A stretch of DNA of 64,000 nucleotides from Limosilactobacillus reuteri. Its GTDB lineage: Bacteria; Bacillota; Bacilli; Lactobacillales; Lactobacillaceae. The DNA lies in the NCBI RefSeq assembly GCF_034259105.1, contig NZ_CP139478.1, positions 2,010,925 to 2,074,924 of the forward strand, given 5' to 3'. The translations under genes and the position numbers were made by a program. Below are positions 26,915 through 36,041 of this stretch, piece by piece (position 1 is the stretch's first letter; the number at the start of each line of letters is the position of its first letter). A model generated the notes under the pieces. It did no database searches. It was not told the origin of the DNA and saw only the letters and a program-made list of their open reading frames with translations.

Positions 26915-27781
26915 CTAATTTGACTCTTCCCACAAGAATTTAATCAATTCACGGTTTACTTGACTGTTATTGTGGAGCTTACTGTGCTGGGCATTCTTTC
27001 CATGAATTTCAACTTCGCGATATGATTTTGCACGATCACTGACTAAATACTTTAATGATTTAGCAGAATTTACCGGTACATCTTCGTCCGAGTGACTACC
27101 ATCCCCAACATCCCCATAAATATTTAACACGGCTGTATTTTTCGGAAAGGTCTGCCGTAAACCAAGTAATTCGCGGTAGGCAGAGTCCATTTTCTCTGGT
27201 TCGCCGGTCTTTGGATTTATCTTAGCATTTTGCGTCTCACTTTGCCCTACCAGTCCATTATAGTGTCCAGCAATCGCTACTAAGTGGGCTACTTGCGGAA
27301 AGCTTTTATCATTTACATTGTCATTAATATAATTGATAATTTCCAAGTCTCCCATTGAATGGCCCACAAGGTTAATTTGCTTATAATGGTGTTGTTTTTC
27401 TAAAGCTAATACCACATTTTTTACATATTCACCACCATGATGATAACCTTGCGTGTAATTATCTCGATATGCACTTAATTTATTATCTTCAAGGTTGACT
27501 TCCACAATAGGATTAACGGCATTTGCGGGAATTGGGCGGTTAAAAGTTACCTTCCCTTTTTTGTCAACATTCGCTCGCACAATTGTCTTGGTTACACCGG
27601 CATCACGGGCCGCATTAGCCATTTTTTCTTCGGCATGAGAACTGCTCCCCCAGCCATGCACAAAAATCGTCGGGGTCGCGGATTGCACATAGTGGGTCAC
27701 CGCACGAACGCGCGAACTTATTCCTAATAAACCAACAAAAATGGCACTAAGTCCTAATAATAACTGATAATACTTTTTCAT
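26915..27781 (-). CDS. Secreted alpha/beta hydrolase, DUF915 family
   Basis: The protein has 288 residues. An N-terminal hydrophobic segment (about residues 7-25) is a signal peptide or anchor, so it is exported. The oxyanion loop FVHGWGSS and the nucleophile elbow LVGHSMGD (Ser142) are clear. Asp/His candidates are in NIYGDVGDGSHSDEDVPV and AQHSKLH. DUF915 proteins are serine hydrolases of unknown substrate, common in lactobacilli. Start ATG at 27781. Directly upstream (27783-27870) a frame ends FKYHLSIKQLKQFFDAKED, possibly the tail of a lost gene. Confidence 0.85.
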   Translation of the reverse strand: MKKYYQLLLGLSAIFVGLLGISSRVRAVTHYVQSATPTIFVHGWGSSSHAEEKMANAARDAGVTKTIVRANVDKKGKVTFNRPIPANAVNPIVEVNLEDNKLSAYRDNYTQGYHHGGEYVKNVVLALEKQHHYKQINLVGHSMGDLEIINYINDNVNDKSFPQVAHLVAIAGHYNGLVGQSETQNAKINPKTGEPEKMDSAYRELLGLRQTFPKNTAVLNIYGDVGDGSHSDEDVPVNSAKSLKYLVSDRAKSYREVEIHGKNAQHSKLHNNSQVNRELIKFLWEESN

Positions 27782-27871
27782 CTAATCTTCCTTTGCATCA
27801 AAGAATTGTTTGAGCTGCTTAATGCTTAAATGGTATTTAAACATCCCGATCATCAAGGTCACCGGCTAATT

Positions 27872-28475
27872 TTAAGCCCTAACGATTTTTAAAGTAATCC
27901 TTTGCCGTTCTACGTTTGCTGATAATGATGTAATGTATCCAAATGACATATTATTCTCCTCCGATTTTTTAATTACTTTAGCAGGAACACCTGCAACAAC
28001 AGTATTAGCAGAAACATCTTTACTAACAACTGCTGCCGCGGCCACCACCGCATTCTCTTCAACCGTAACACCTGGTAAGATTGTCGCGTTTGCACCCAGC
28101 CTTAATAAGGATTGATTTTAATTCAACCCCATGGCGTTTTTCTGGATCAAGGGGATGATTTACCGAAATAATTGTTACATTGGGTCCGACTAAAACCTTA
28201 TCTGCTAATTCAATTCCGCCAAGGTCAGTAAACATCGCACCACTGTTGATAAATACTTGTTTCCCAATTTTCAGGTTAGCTCCGTAATCACTACGGATCG
28301 GTAAGCGAATTCCAACAGAGTCATCTATTTTTTGACCAGTTACATCATTAAGGACGTGGTGAATTTCTTTTTGCGATGCTGGGCGGCTATTCAATTGTTG
28401 AAGCAAGTCTTGATTTTTTAAAGCCATGTCCCTGATTGCAGCAAGTTCTTCTTTTTGAATCTCCTTCATTTTCAT
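27872..28475 (-). pseudogene. Sugar/maltose O-acetyltransferase (LbH family), frameshifted
   Basis: From ATG 28475 the frame gives a typical maltose/galactoside acetyltransferase N-terminus and hexapeptide repeats (GKQVFINSGAMFTDLGGIELADKVL, VGPNVTIISVNHPLDP, each part of left-handed beta-helix turns). After KSILIKAG the frame goes astray. The continuation [20 protein letters not shown] and [12 protein letters not shown] lies in another frame, ending at TAA 27872. A small deletion near 28085-28090 has removed the Cys/Trp region and shifted the frame. The C-terminal tail after PAKVIKK is also unusual. The product would lack the last coils that carry part of the acetyl-CoA site. Confidence 0.85.
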
Positions 28476-28586
28476 CCCTCTTTTTGCCTGAAATTATTGT
28501 TTATATCTTAGCGAGTTTTTATAATAATGTTAAATACTTATATTTAATGACATACTATAGTTAAAAAGCATATTGGAGTGATCAAA

Positions 28587-29456
28587 ATGGAAGTCCGTGT
28601 ACTGAGATATTTTATTGAAGTAGTCCAAGAAAAGAACATTTCAAATGCCGCTAAAAGATTACATATTTCTCAACCGACACTATCACGACAATTAATGGAT
28701 CTTGAAAAGGAACTGGGGATTACTTTATTTGAACGAGGACACCGGCAAATCAAACTTACCCAAGAAGGCTATTATTTATATGAACGGGCACAAGAGATTA
28801 CTGGTCTCGTTGACAAAACTGAAACCGACCTGCAATCACAAAATGTCATTAGCGGAACATTAGATATTGGTGCAGGAGAAAGTGCAGCTATTCAGCCAGT
28901 AATGACCGTAATTGGTGATATTATCAAAAAGTATACAGATATTAAGATTAACTTAGTAAGTGGTGATAGTGACCTGATCTACCAGCGCTTAAATAACGGT
29001 ACCTTGGATTTTGGAATCATAATGGGACCAGAAAAACTCCTAAATTATCATTCTATTAGTTTGCCGCAAAAGAATATCTGGGGAATCTTAGTCCGAAAAG
29101 ATCAGCCGATTGCAGAAAAGGAAAAGATTACTCCGCAAGATCTAATTGGCCTGCCAATACTAACGTCAGCGCAATTAAAACAACAAGACGTTTTTAGAAG
29201 TTGGGCCGGTTCACTGATCGATCAGTTTAATTTCATTGGCTAGTATAATTTAATTTTTAATGCTCGTTTATTAGTGGAAACGGGAGCGTGAGTTGCCCTA
29301 ACTTACGAAAATTTGATCAATATATCGGAGACCGACCTTGTCTTTCGTCCCTTAACTCCTACTGTTACAGATCAAAATAATCTGATTTGGAATAAAAACC
29401 GTCAATTATCTAACGTTGCACAGGTTTTCTTGAACTATTTAAAGGAAGTGCAATGA
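28587..29456 (+). pseudogene. LysR family regulator with two nonsense codons
   Basis: The frame from ATG 28587 (GGAG upstream) encodes a good LysR protein: VLRYFIEVVQEKNISNAAKR is the helix-turn-helix start, and SGTLDIGAGESAAIQPV begins the effector domain. TAG at about 29241-29243 and TGA at about 29292-29294 interrupt it. The same frame then continues with family-like sequence (NLIFNARLLVETG, VALTYENLINISETDLVFRP) to TGA 29454. A 218-residue product lacking the last effector subdomain could still bind DNA. It is divergent from the broken acetyltransferase, so a regulator and its likely target have both decayed. Confidence 0.85.
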
Positions 29457-29468
29457 GTCTTATCATTA

Positions 29469-29512
29469 CAAAAAGCGCTGATTAACTGGATTTCCCAGTC
29501 TCAGCGCTTTTC
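29469..29512. terminator. Bidirectional terminator between lysR pseudogene and flavodoxin gene
   Basis: AAAAGCGCTGA pairs with TCAGCGCTTTT, with inner CTGG/CCAG pairing. It has A- and T-rich flanks and serves the two convergent genes. Confidence 0.9.
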
Positions 29513-29513
29513 T

Positions 29514-29999
29514 CTATTCAAAGTTAAGCGAGTCAATCCAACCATCAATTTGACGTGGGTTATTTAAGATTGCTCCTTGGTTGACCTTAGTATCATAGCC
29601 ATTTTCATCGATAGTACGTTCAACATAACTTTGTGAACGCTCATAGTTTGTCCCACCAGAAGTAGCAAATAGTGCTAAATTCTTCCCGTTTAAATCAAGA
29701 TGATCAATCACCGTACTAATCATCCGCGGTGGAATTGCCCACCAAATCGGATGACCAATAACAATATTATCGTAGTTAGTAATATCTGGTAAATCATCCT
29801 TAATATCAACACGGCGATTGTGCTCGTGTTGTTCAACTGTTGTCCGACTACTTTCATCATGCCAATTAAGATCAGCCACGGTATACGCTTGTGCCGGATG
29901 AATTTCTGCTATCTCAGCGTTTAGCTTTTGCGCAACTTGTTCTGCAATCCTCTTCGTAGTGTTAGTTGCGGAATAGTATAAAACAAGGGTCTTTGCCAT
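29514..29999 (-). CDS. Flavodoxin-like protein
   Basis: The protein has 161 residues. The FMN phosphate loop is LYYSATNTTKRIAEQVA (residues 8-24), followed by YDNIVIGHPIWWAIPPRM and LALFATSGGTNYERS, the two other FMN-contacting loops of the flavodoxin fold. Proteins of this kind in lactobacilli act as small NAD(P)H-linked or electron-carrier flavoproteins; the partner is unknown. It is complete, with GGAGGAGG-type ribosome site (GGTGGAGGAGG) upstream. Confidence 0.88.
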   Translation of the reverse strand: MAKTLVLYYSATNTTKRIAEQVAQKLNAEIAEIHPAQAYTVADLNWHDESSRTTVEQHEHNRRVDIKDDLPDITNYDNIVIGHPIWWAIPPRMISTVIDHLDLNGKNLALFATSGGTNYERSQSYVERTIDENGYDTKVNQGAILNNPRQIDGWIDSLNFE

Positions 30000-30111
30000 T
30001 ATTGAGAGCCTCCTCCACCTTAAAATGCTGTATAAATTTTAATGTAAAAAAGCAATGATGAAAAATGCTTATAATCAATCCTTATCTATGCTTTAAAAGT
30101 ATTAATCAGTA

Positions 30112-30303
30112 GCATGAAGATCATACACATTTAATAACCTCTCACCAACCCCTGGCGCATCTGGGATATGTATTCCCTTCCCCTTATCCAGCGCACGGAT
30201 CTGGTCCATTTCTTCATCCATTAGCTCAAAGTCAAAAATATCAAGGTTGCTCTTAATCCGTGCTTCGTGAACAGACTTAGGAAAGACCTCAATTCCTTCT
30301 CAA
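30112..30303 (-). pseudogene. Aldo/keto reductase 3' remnant
   Basis: The minus-strand frame ending at TAA 30112 reads GIEVFPKSVHEARIKSNLDI then FDFELMDEEMDQIRALDKGK, the C-terminal cofactor-binding part of an AKR. Upstream of 30303 the frame breaks down with stops, and the N-terminal three quarters are absent. It resembles the end of the AKR pseudogene at 17.9 kb but is not identical. The remaining 190 bp up to 30491 hold nothing that I recognise except the ribosome site of the next gene. Confidence 0.75.
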
Positions 30304-30491
30304 CGTCTTTATAACTGGTTTTAATTTTAACACTATACATTTAACACTAAGTTTCAATTTAATGAGGACAAACCATTTATAATTATTCACTTTTCGCATT
30401 ATTACCTACTTAATATAAGTATTTTCCATTTTATCTATCTCGGCTTATAGTAAGAGTAATCAAAAATACTAGTTGAGAAAGGAAGATTTTC

Positions 30492-30764
30492 ATGGCAAAG
30501 AAACAAACTGCTGGTCGCAACCAACTTGGTGATTTCGCCCCTAAATTTGCAGAATTAAATGATGATGTATTATTCGGACAGGTTTGGTCACGGGAAAAGG
30601 AATTAAGCCTTCGTGATCGGAGTCTGCTAACAGTTACGGCTTCAATTACCAAGGGATCCTTTGAGCAACCCCCTTACCACATGCAAGCCGCTAAGAACAA
30701 CGGCATTACCAAAGAGGAGATTGCAGAAATAATTACGCAATTGGCCTTTTACGTCGGCTGGCCA
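30492..30764 (+). pseudogene. Carboxymuconolactone decarboxylase family protein, 3'-truncated
   Basis: ATG 30492 (AAAGGA upstream) begins a CMD/AhpD-like protein with LSLRDRSLLTVTASITKG and YHMQAAKNNGITKEEI, the usual helices, up to ITQLAFYVGWP. At about 30762 the family sequence stops. The next 15 codons, to TAA at 30812, are antisense to the end of the histidine kinase gene. About 15-25 C-terminal residues are missing. These proteins are small oxidoreductases or decarboxylases. The CxxC of AhpD is absent, as in the decarboxylase-like branch. Confidence 0.8.
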
Positions 30765-31990
30765 ATCCCTGAACCAGCAACCTTATTAGAGTGTGATTCA
30801 TCTTCACGGTAAAATCTTTCGAAAACTTTTTCCCGATTTTCCCTAGCAATTCCCTGCCCTTGATCGGCGACGCTTAATATTATTTGGTGATCATCCGCCG
30901 TTAATTGGACATTAATCGTTGAATCAGGAGGTGAATATTTGGCCGCGTTTTCTAAGAGATTATGAACAAGACTTTGAAAATCTTCGGTGGTTATCCGATA
31001 AGATAGCTCTGGGTCTAAATCGGTAATAATCTTTTGGTGATATGCCCCTTGAAGGGATTTAACTTCTGCGAGAACAACTTGTGATAAGTTGATTTCGGTT
31101 AACTTTTTCGTTTGATGTCCTTCTAAGATCAACAGCTCATTTATTAATTGACTCATTCGTTGCGCTTCTTGGCCAATATACCTTAATGACTTAGCAATTA
31201 ATTCTGGATGTTTATCCCCGTGCCTTCTGATTAAGTTTACATGTCCCAGAATTCCGGCAAGGGGGGTCTTTAACTCATGAGAGGCATTCGCAATAAATTC
31301 TTTTTCTCGTTGCATTACCTGATACTGCCGGCCTAATAATTGATTAAAGGACTGCGCAACTTTGTGTACCTCTAACGGCTGTTTAGGGACCGTCAAAGTC
31401 TGCAATCGATCACTTTGGGGCGTGATTGCATCGATCTCAGCACTCAAATTTGTCAGGGGCTGGGTCCACCGGTGTGCCAAGCGACGAATGATGGGGAGAG
31501 CCACGATGCTTATTACCAGGTTGATTAACAGGGTCACTATCAGCAACCAACCCGTTAATTTGATTAAATCATCAACATTAATTGCTACTTTCACGGTGCG
31601 ATGATGATGGACCTTTTCCTGCCGTAGATAATAGACCCCATGACGGGTTAACTGTAGATTTTTAAGGGCTAACTTGCGGTGGTCAATGCGCTTAAAAATT
31701 TTACGCGCTTTGGGCGAGGTATATCTCCGTTCTCCATCAGTAATCTCGATTGCATCATCATCTTGCCGCGCAACATACGCATTCAAAAAAGTTTCCCGAT
31801 TTTGATTTTCGGGCCAGTCTTTTTCAATGGTCTCAATTACTTCTTCTGCCTGATCATCAGCATAACGATAGATTAGGTTAGTAGCTGTAACCACAAAGAG
31901 CAGATTAATAACTACCAAAATAATTGCAAATAGCATTAAAAAAAGACGGGTTAATTGCCGCGCTGCAGTTACTGCTCGTGTGGTTTTCAT
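30749..31990 (-). pseudogene. Sensor histidine kinase, truncated inside the ATP-binding domain
   Basis: It encodes 413 codons. Two membrane segments (about 14-38 and 147-168) flank an extracellular sensor, followed by HAMP (about 170-222) and HisKA with His238 in NASHELKTPLAGILGH. The N box is HNLLENAAKYS and the G1 box is VADQGQGIA. The sequence ends at GSGIG followed by three unrelated codons, just where the G2 box GSGIGLAIVK and the last strand/helix should come. About 25-35 residues are lost. Loss of part of the G2 box should impair ATP binding. Its start overlaps the response regulator stop (ATGA). Confidence 0.8.
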
Positions 31991-32667
31991 TGTTCATCAC
32001 CTAACATATACCCAATCCCCCGCACCGTTTTAATGGAGTCACGATATTTCCCTAACTTATTGCGTAAAGCCCGGATATAGACATCGACCGTATTGGTCTG
32101 GCCGTCAAAATCATAACCCCATATTTCGTTAAGCAGGTCATCACGGGTTTGGACTACTCCGGGTTCTTTAATGAGGGTCGCCATGAGGGAAAATTCTTTC
32201 GGGGTTAAATGCACCTGTTTCCCATCCACCATAAATTGATGTTTCAGTAAGTTTATTTCAAATGGTCCAAAATGGTAGTCAAGCTTGTCTACTTTTTCTT
32301 GACCTAGCCGTCGTAAAGCAACCCTAATTCGAGCTAAGAGTTCCTCTATTTCAAATGGTTTAGTAATATAATCATCTAATCCTTGGTCAAGTGCCATGCT
32401 AATATCAGAAGTTTGGCTACGGGCGGTAATCATAATAATCGGCACATTGCTTGATTGACGAATTCGCCGGAAAACAGTTAGCCCATCGTAAACGGGGAGC
32501 ATCCAATCTAATAAAATCAAGGTTATTTCTTTTTCTTTGAATATTGCTAGGGCCTCGCGTCCATCCTTTGCCCAGATGACCTCATAACCTTCAAGTTCTA
32601 GCTCGGTTATCAAGAAACTAGCAAGACTTTCTTCGTCTTCAACTAACAAAATTACAGCCTTATCCAT
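31987..32667 (-). CDS. OmpR-family response regulator
   Basis: The protein has 226 residues. The receiver domain has the acidic pair in LLVEDEES, phospho-acceptor Asp54 in LILLDWMLPVYDG, a Thr in IMITARSQ, and Lys in DYITKPFE. The C-terminal winged helix ends with TVDVYIRALRNKLG and the ...TVRGIGYML signature. It is complete and resembles the ArlR/CroR type. Its partner kinase, translated in overlap, is truncated. The regulator may therefore be unphosphorylated, or served by another kinase or small phosphodonor. Confidence 0.92.
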   Translation of the reverse strand: MDKAVILLVEDEESLASFLITELELEGYEVIWAKDGREALAIFKEKEITLILLDWMLPVYDGLTVFRRIRQSSNVPIIMITARSQTSDISMALDQGLDDYITKPFEIEELLARIRVALRRLGQEKVDKLDYHFGPFEINLLKHQFMVDGKQVHLTPKEFSLMATLIKEPGVVQTRDDLLNEIWGYDFDGQTNTVDVYIRALRNKLGKYRDSIKTVRGIGYMLGDEQ

Positions 32668-32731
32668 TTTTAATCCTCCAATCGCTTGTCTTGTATTCTA
32701 TTTTAGCTGTTTTATGGTAATTGAAGGTAAA

Positions 32732-32753
32732 AAAAGTTTCATATGAAACTTTT
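32732..32753. promoter_or_regulatory. 22-bp perfect palindrome
   Basis: AAAAGTTTCAT followed by ATGAAACTTTT, a perfect inverted repeat with no spacer. It is 65 bp upstream of the response-regulator start and at the end of a degraded small gene. It may be an operator for the two-component operon or a weak bidirectional terminator; the sequence alone does not decide. Confidence 0.45.
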
Positions 32754-32980
32754 AAAATTCTTGTTCAAGTTGATATAAATCATTAAGGAAATGAGCAACA
32801 ACCGTTAATTCATCTATTAACGGAAACACCCTCCTTTACATAAAAGTCATGAATACTAACCTTGTCATTAGGATGTATTTCCCTATAAATATCAACGAAA
32901 AAGATAAAATTGCAATTATAGTTTCTAGCTACCTCATTATTACCCTTAATCAGTTACTCATTTTTTACATAGTATTTCAA
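32752..32980 (-). pseudogene. Degraded small gene of unknown function
   Basis: Behind a strong ribosome site (AAGGAGG at 32994-32988) a TTG at 32980 starts KYYVKNE. After one TAA the same frame continues with KGNNEVARNYNCNFIFFVDI and YREIHPNDKVSIHDFYVKEG. Near 32820 the coherent sequence moves to another frame, PLIDELTVVAHFLNDLYQLE, and ends at TAA 32752. Together this suggests a former protein of about 75-80 residues with one nonsense codon and one frameshift. I do not recognise its family. Apart from this and the palindrome the 32668-33032 gap shows nothing. Confidence 0.4.
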
Positions 32981-33032
32981 ATAACAACCTCCTTACCCTA
33001 TGATGGAATTAGATATTAGAGAGGCTTTATAA

Positions 33033-33710
33033 ATGAACAAACCATATATTATCGTTCATATGATGACATCAGTTAATGGACGAATTGACTGTGGAATGAC
33101 GACCCAATTAGCTGGCGAACCTGAATACTATTCTACGTTGGATAGTTTAAATGTTCCTACTAAAATTAGTGATCACGTGACTGCAGAAACTGAATTGACA
33201 CATGGTGGGAAATTCAATCCACAAAACAAAGAAATACTCGGTAAAACTGCCTTTGCTAAAAATGCGACAGCTAATAGTTATAATATCATTGTCGATACTA
33301 AGGGAACTTTACAATGGGGCAAGGAAAATGGCAATAACTTCCCTCAGCTCATTATTACGAGTGAACAAGTTACGAAAGATTACCTTGATTACCTCAACAT
33401 CCAAAACATTTCATGGATTACGGCTGGGAAAGATCAAATCGACCTGGCTAAAACGATGGAAATCCTTGCTGATGAGTTCAATATTGACCGTTTAGCAATT
33501 GTTGGTGGCGGAAAAATCAATGGCGGTTTCCTAGAAGCAGGATTAGTTGATGAAATTAGTATTTTAATTGGTGCTGGTGCCGATGGGCGAACTGGTCAGC
33601 CAAGTCTTTTTGATGGCCGTCCAGAGAGCAGTAATCCAATCGCTCTGCAATTAAAAGATGTTAAAAGTTTTGATGATGGTGCTGTTTGGCTGCGGTATTT
33701 AGTTAAGTAA
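33033..33710 (+). CDS. RibD C-terminal domain / dihydrofolate reductase-like protein
   Basis: The protein has 225 residues. It begins PYIIVHMMTSVNGRIDCGM, the N-terminal strand and substrate loop of the RibD C-terminal (pyrimidine reductase) fold. VGGGKINGGFLEAGLVDEI contains the NADPH-binding glycines, followed by LVDEISILIGAG. Stand-alone members in lactobacilli are NADPH-dependent reductases of unknown substrate; there are no riboflavin genes nearby. It is complete, with AGAGAGG upstream. Confidence 0.87.
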   Translation: MNKPYIIVHMMTSVNGRIDCGMTTQLAGEPEYYSTLDSLNVPTKISDHVTAETELTHGGKFNPQNKEILGKTAFAKNATANSYNIIVDTKGTLQWGKENGNNFPQLIITSEQVTKDYLDYLNIQNISWITAGKDQIDLAKTMEILADEFNIDRLAIVGGGKINGGFLEAGLVDEISILIGAGADGRTGQPSLFDGRPESSNPIALQLKDVKSFDDGAVWLRYLVK

Positions 33711-33828
33711 CTGAAATTTGAACGCATAGGGTCGTGGTAATTTACTGTGATTCTATGCGTTTTTGCTTTAATTTCTTCGCAAGTTGCAAAACAAAACGCC
33801 ACAGAATTTTTCTGCGACGTTTTTGTCT

Positions 33829-34155
33829 TTATATCTCATATCGATTGCGAATAAATTCTATCAGCGCTTCAATATCACGTATTGACAATTCTCCAATAAG
33901 CCTAAAAGATACATGTTCTTTTGAAGGCTTAATAATATCTCCCACATCAACATATGACTGCTTATCAAGTCCTTCTATTTTCCAATCCATAAGAGGAAAA
34001 TAATTTTTCTTAATTCTCTCAGATTTGTTTTTGTATTTGCTTGTTATTCTATAGCAAAAGACATTTTTACTTTTATCTTCTACGATCAAAACTGGACGCC
34101 TTTTCCCATCTAAACCCCAAGATACATAAGCAGTATAAATTTGATTAGTCCTCAT
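33829..34155 (-). CDS. Type II toxin, PemK/MazF-like
   Basis: A 108-residue protein. It starts MRTNQIYTAYVSWGLDGKRR, with the PemK/MazF N-terminal beta strand plus RRPVLIVEDKSKNVFCYRITSK, and ends SFRLIGELSIRDIEALIEFI, the C-terminal helix of that family. Such toxins are ribosome-independent mRNA endoribonucleases. The start ATG at 34155 lies inside the antitoxin gene (11-bp overlap) and has GAGG 9 bp upstream, so translation is coupled. The assignment is by fold pattern and operon; identity is moderate. Confidence 0.72.
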   Translation of the reverse strand: MRTNQIYTAYVSWGLDGKRRPVLIVEDKSKNVFCYRITSKYKNKSERIKKNYFPLMDWKIEGLDKQSYVDVGDIIKPSKEHVSFRLIGELSIRDIEALIEFIRNRYEI

Positions 34156-34405
34156 TAAAAAATTCCTCAAGTTCCTCTTTTGTCTTAACTTCTCGAACTG
34201 GAACTTTCTTAGATACTTCTCTTAACTCCAATTCCGCCCTTTGTTTTGATGTCAAAGAAAAACTAAGAGGTATTTTCCCTGTGGCAACTATTTGTTTATA
34301 CATTCCATTTATTACAGCGGTTGGGGTTAAACCAATTTCTTTTATAATATTTTCCGCTGACTGTTTTAATTCTGGATCAATGTTTACTTGAACTTTCGAA
34401 CTCAT
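34145..34405 (-). CDS. Type II antitoxin, RelB/DinJ family
   Basis: An 86-residue protein. The N-terminal ribbon-helix-helix (VQVNIDPELKQSAENIIKEI, then GLTPTAVINGMYKQIV) is typical RelB/DinJ. The acidic C-terminus (KTKEELEEFFNED) would wrap the toxin. The start ATG at 34405 has GAGGTGATT upstream; in-frame codons further up lie within the operator. It is paired with a PemK/MazF-like toxin rather than RelE/YafQ. An ISLre2 element inserted 66 bp upstream. Confidence 0.85.
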   Translation of the reverse strand: MSSKVQVNIDPELKQSAENIIKEIGLTPTAVINGMYKQIVATGKIPLSFSLTSKQRAELELREVSKKVPVREVKTKEELEEFFNED

Positions 34406-34417
34406 TATAATCACCTC

Positions 34418-34446
34418 ATAATCACATAATAACATATTATGATTAT
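34418..34446. promoter_or_regulatory. Operator dyad upstream of the antitoxin gene
   Basis: ATAATCACATAAT (34418-34430) and ATTATGATTAT (34436-34446) form an imperfect inverted repeat just before the antitoxin ribosome site. This is where ribbon-helix-helix antitoxins usually autorepress. Confidence 0.55.
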
Positions 34447-34470
34447 AAATAATAATGATCACTATGACAT

Positions 34471-36041
34471 GTATCTGTCAAGTTTTCATAGGTAGCCTTT
34501 AAATATACAGTTTTAGTGGGTTAGTGCCTTAAAAAGTTGTCCCATTGGTCTACTTGTGGCCGTGTTAATCGGAATTATTCCTTGTACTGCTCCAATTGAC
34601 GGCTTTGTCGGTGCTTTTCTTAGAAACTCTCCAGTTCGAATATGCATTTCCTGTAATAGGCTGGTTTGAGCCACTCGAGGAAGAACTGTTAATTGTTCTA
34701 GGATCGTATTTAAACTAGCTTGCAGTTCACCATTCATTCGGGCTTCAATTAAACCAATCATGGCCTTAGCCCCCTGCTCAGTCCACGACTTGCCCTGTTT
34801 CTTCATCCGGTAAGTAAAAGCCCGGTGAGAACTTTCGACTGAACCGATTAAATGAATATCCTTAAATCCACGCATTTGTGGCGAGAGGATATACCGCCAA
34901 TTTCGCTGTAGATATTTTCTTAAACGCATTAGTTCGTCTGCTTGTTTTTCTGTTAAGTTTTGTGATTCATAAGTATCTAAAATTATCGTTAGCTCTGCTT
35001 GATCATGATGGCGAACCGCTTTAATTGCTCGCATAGCTAATTCGTTGTGATGACCTAAAGTATGTTCAATTTTCTGTAAGCAATGATAGCGGTCGAGAAA
35101 GTATTCACCATGTGCACCTTGAGGAACTAGACTTAATAGCTTAGCTGGTTCGTAACCTGGGCCAGCGTCACTGGCCAAAAAGATCGTTTGACCGGCAAGC
35201 TTATAATGGCGGTCTAAATAATCACTTAGTCGTGCTTCAAGCCGTCCTTGGTGCCCAACACTGAGAAAGTCATGCCGATTAATGATTTGATTAGCTACTC
35301 GCTCATAAACCCGATAATGGTGCACAAGAGTCAGCTGACCTGCTTCTTTTTTGCCTTTAATCATAAAGGCATCACCCTCAATAGTTAAATTTTTAGGCAT
35401 ATGGCGAGGAGTAGCTTGGTGTTCTTTTGCTTGAGTTTGTTTAGCTACCTGATTTCCTAACTCATGCACGGCGTGCATTACCGAATCGGCAGTAATTCCG
35501 CTGTCAAATACAAGGTTCAAAATGTCGGCAGTATTGCGCATTGTAGTTGTTTGGGCAATCTTAGCCATCATCATTAAGTAGTGTGGCGATAAACGACGAC
35601 GTGGTTTAATTTTTAATTGTTGGTCTAAGTAAAATTCACGTTTCTTTGTCCCAACCTGATAATACCGTCGTTGAAAAGTCACCGGGCCAAAGATAAAGTT
35701 AAGCGTCCGTGGCTGTTTATTGATTACTTGATAGTTCGCTGGAGCTTGGGACTTTAAGCTTCGATCTAAGCTTTCCAAAAAGTTTTGCATGATTACTTGT
35801 CCTAACTCCAATACCCCTTTTAAAATAATCTGTTCAGCTTCAAATAAACTGCCTGATTTCACCAAATTCTGCTCGATTTCTGTTAAAATATCCATGAGGA
35901 AAGACCTGCCTTTGCTTAGTATTCGACACACTAAAGGCTACTGGTCTTTTCTTTTTTTGTAAATAAGTAAATTGGTCTACAAAAAAGATTTCCACGACCA
36001 GATGAATTATTCATCCAACCTATGAAAATCTTACACTAACC
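34471..36041 (-). mobile_element. ISLre2-family insertion sequence with 9-bp target duplication
   Basis: The element is 1,571 bp. The terminal repeats, both read inward, are GTATCTGTCAAGTTTTCATA and GTTAGTGTAAGATTTTCATA (each continuing GGT). CTATGACAT is present at 34462-34470 and again at 36042-36050, a clean 9-bp duplication, which shows a recent simple insertion. The following 36051-36263 gap shows only a possible promoter for the next gene. Confidence 0.9.
34513..35895 (-). CDS. ISLre2 family transposase
   Basis: The protein has 460 residues. It has the UPF0236/ISLre2 features: an N-terminal helical part with FGPVTFQRRYYQVGTKKREFYLD, then LTIEGDAFMIKGK (first catalytic Asp region), FLASDAGPGYE, and HLIGSVESSHRAFTYRMKKQGKSW-type C-terminal core containing the Glu. 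The start is taken as ATG 35895 (MDILTEIEQNL). Upstream codons in the same frame have no ribosome site. The frame is intact. Confidence 0.92.
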   Translation of the reverse strand: MDILTEIEQNLVKSGSLFEAEQIILKGVLELGQVIMQNFLESLDRSLKSQAPANYQVINKQPRTLNFIFGPVTFQRRYYQVGTKKREFYLDQQLKIKPRRRLSPHYLMMMAKIAQTTTMRNTADILNLVFDSGITADSVMHAVHELGNQVAKQTQAKEHQATPRHMPKNLTIEGDAFMIKGKKEAGQLTLVHHYRVYERVANQIINRHDFLSVGHQGRLEARLSDYLDRHYKLAGQTIFLASDAGPGYEPAKLLSLVPQGAHGEYFLDRYHCLQKIEHTLGHHNELAMRAIKAVRHHDQAELTIILDTYESQNLTEKQADELMRLRKYLQRNWRYILSPQMRGFKDIHLIGSVESSHRAFTYRMKKQGKSWTEQGAKAMIGLIEARMNGELQASLNTILEQLTVLPRVAQTSLLQEMHIRTGEFLRKAPTKPSIGAVQGIIPINTATSRPMGQLFKALTH

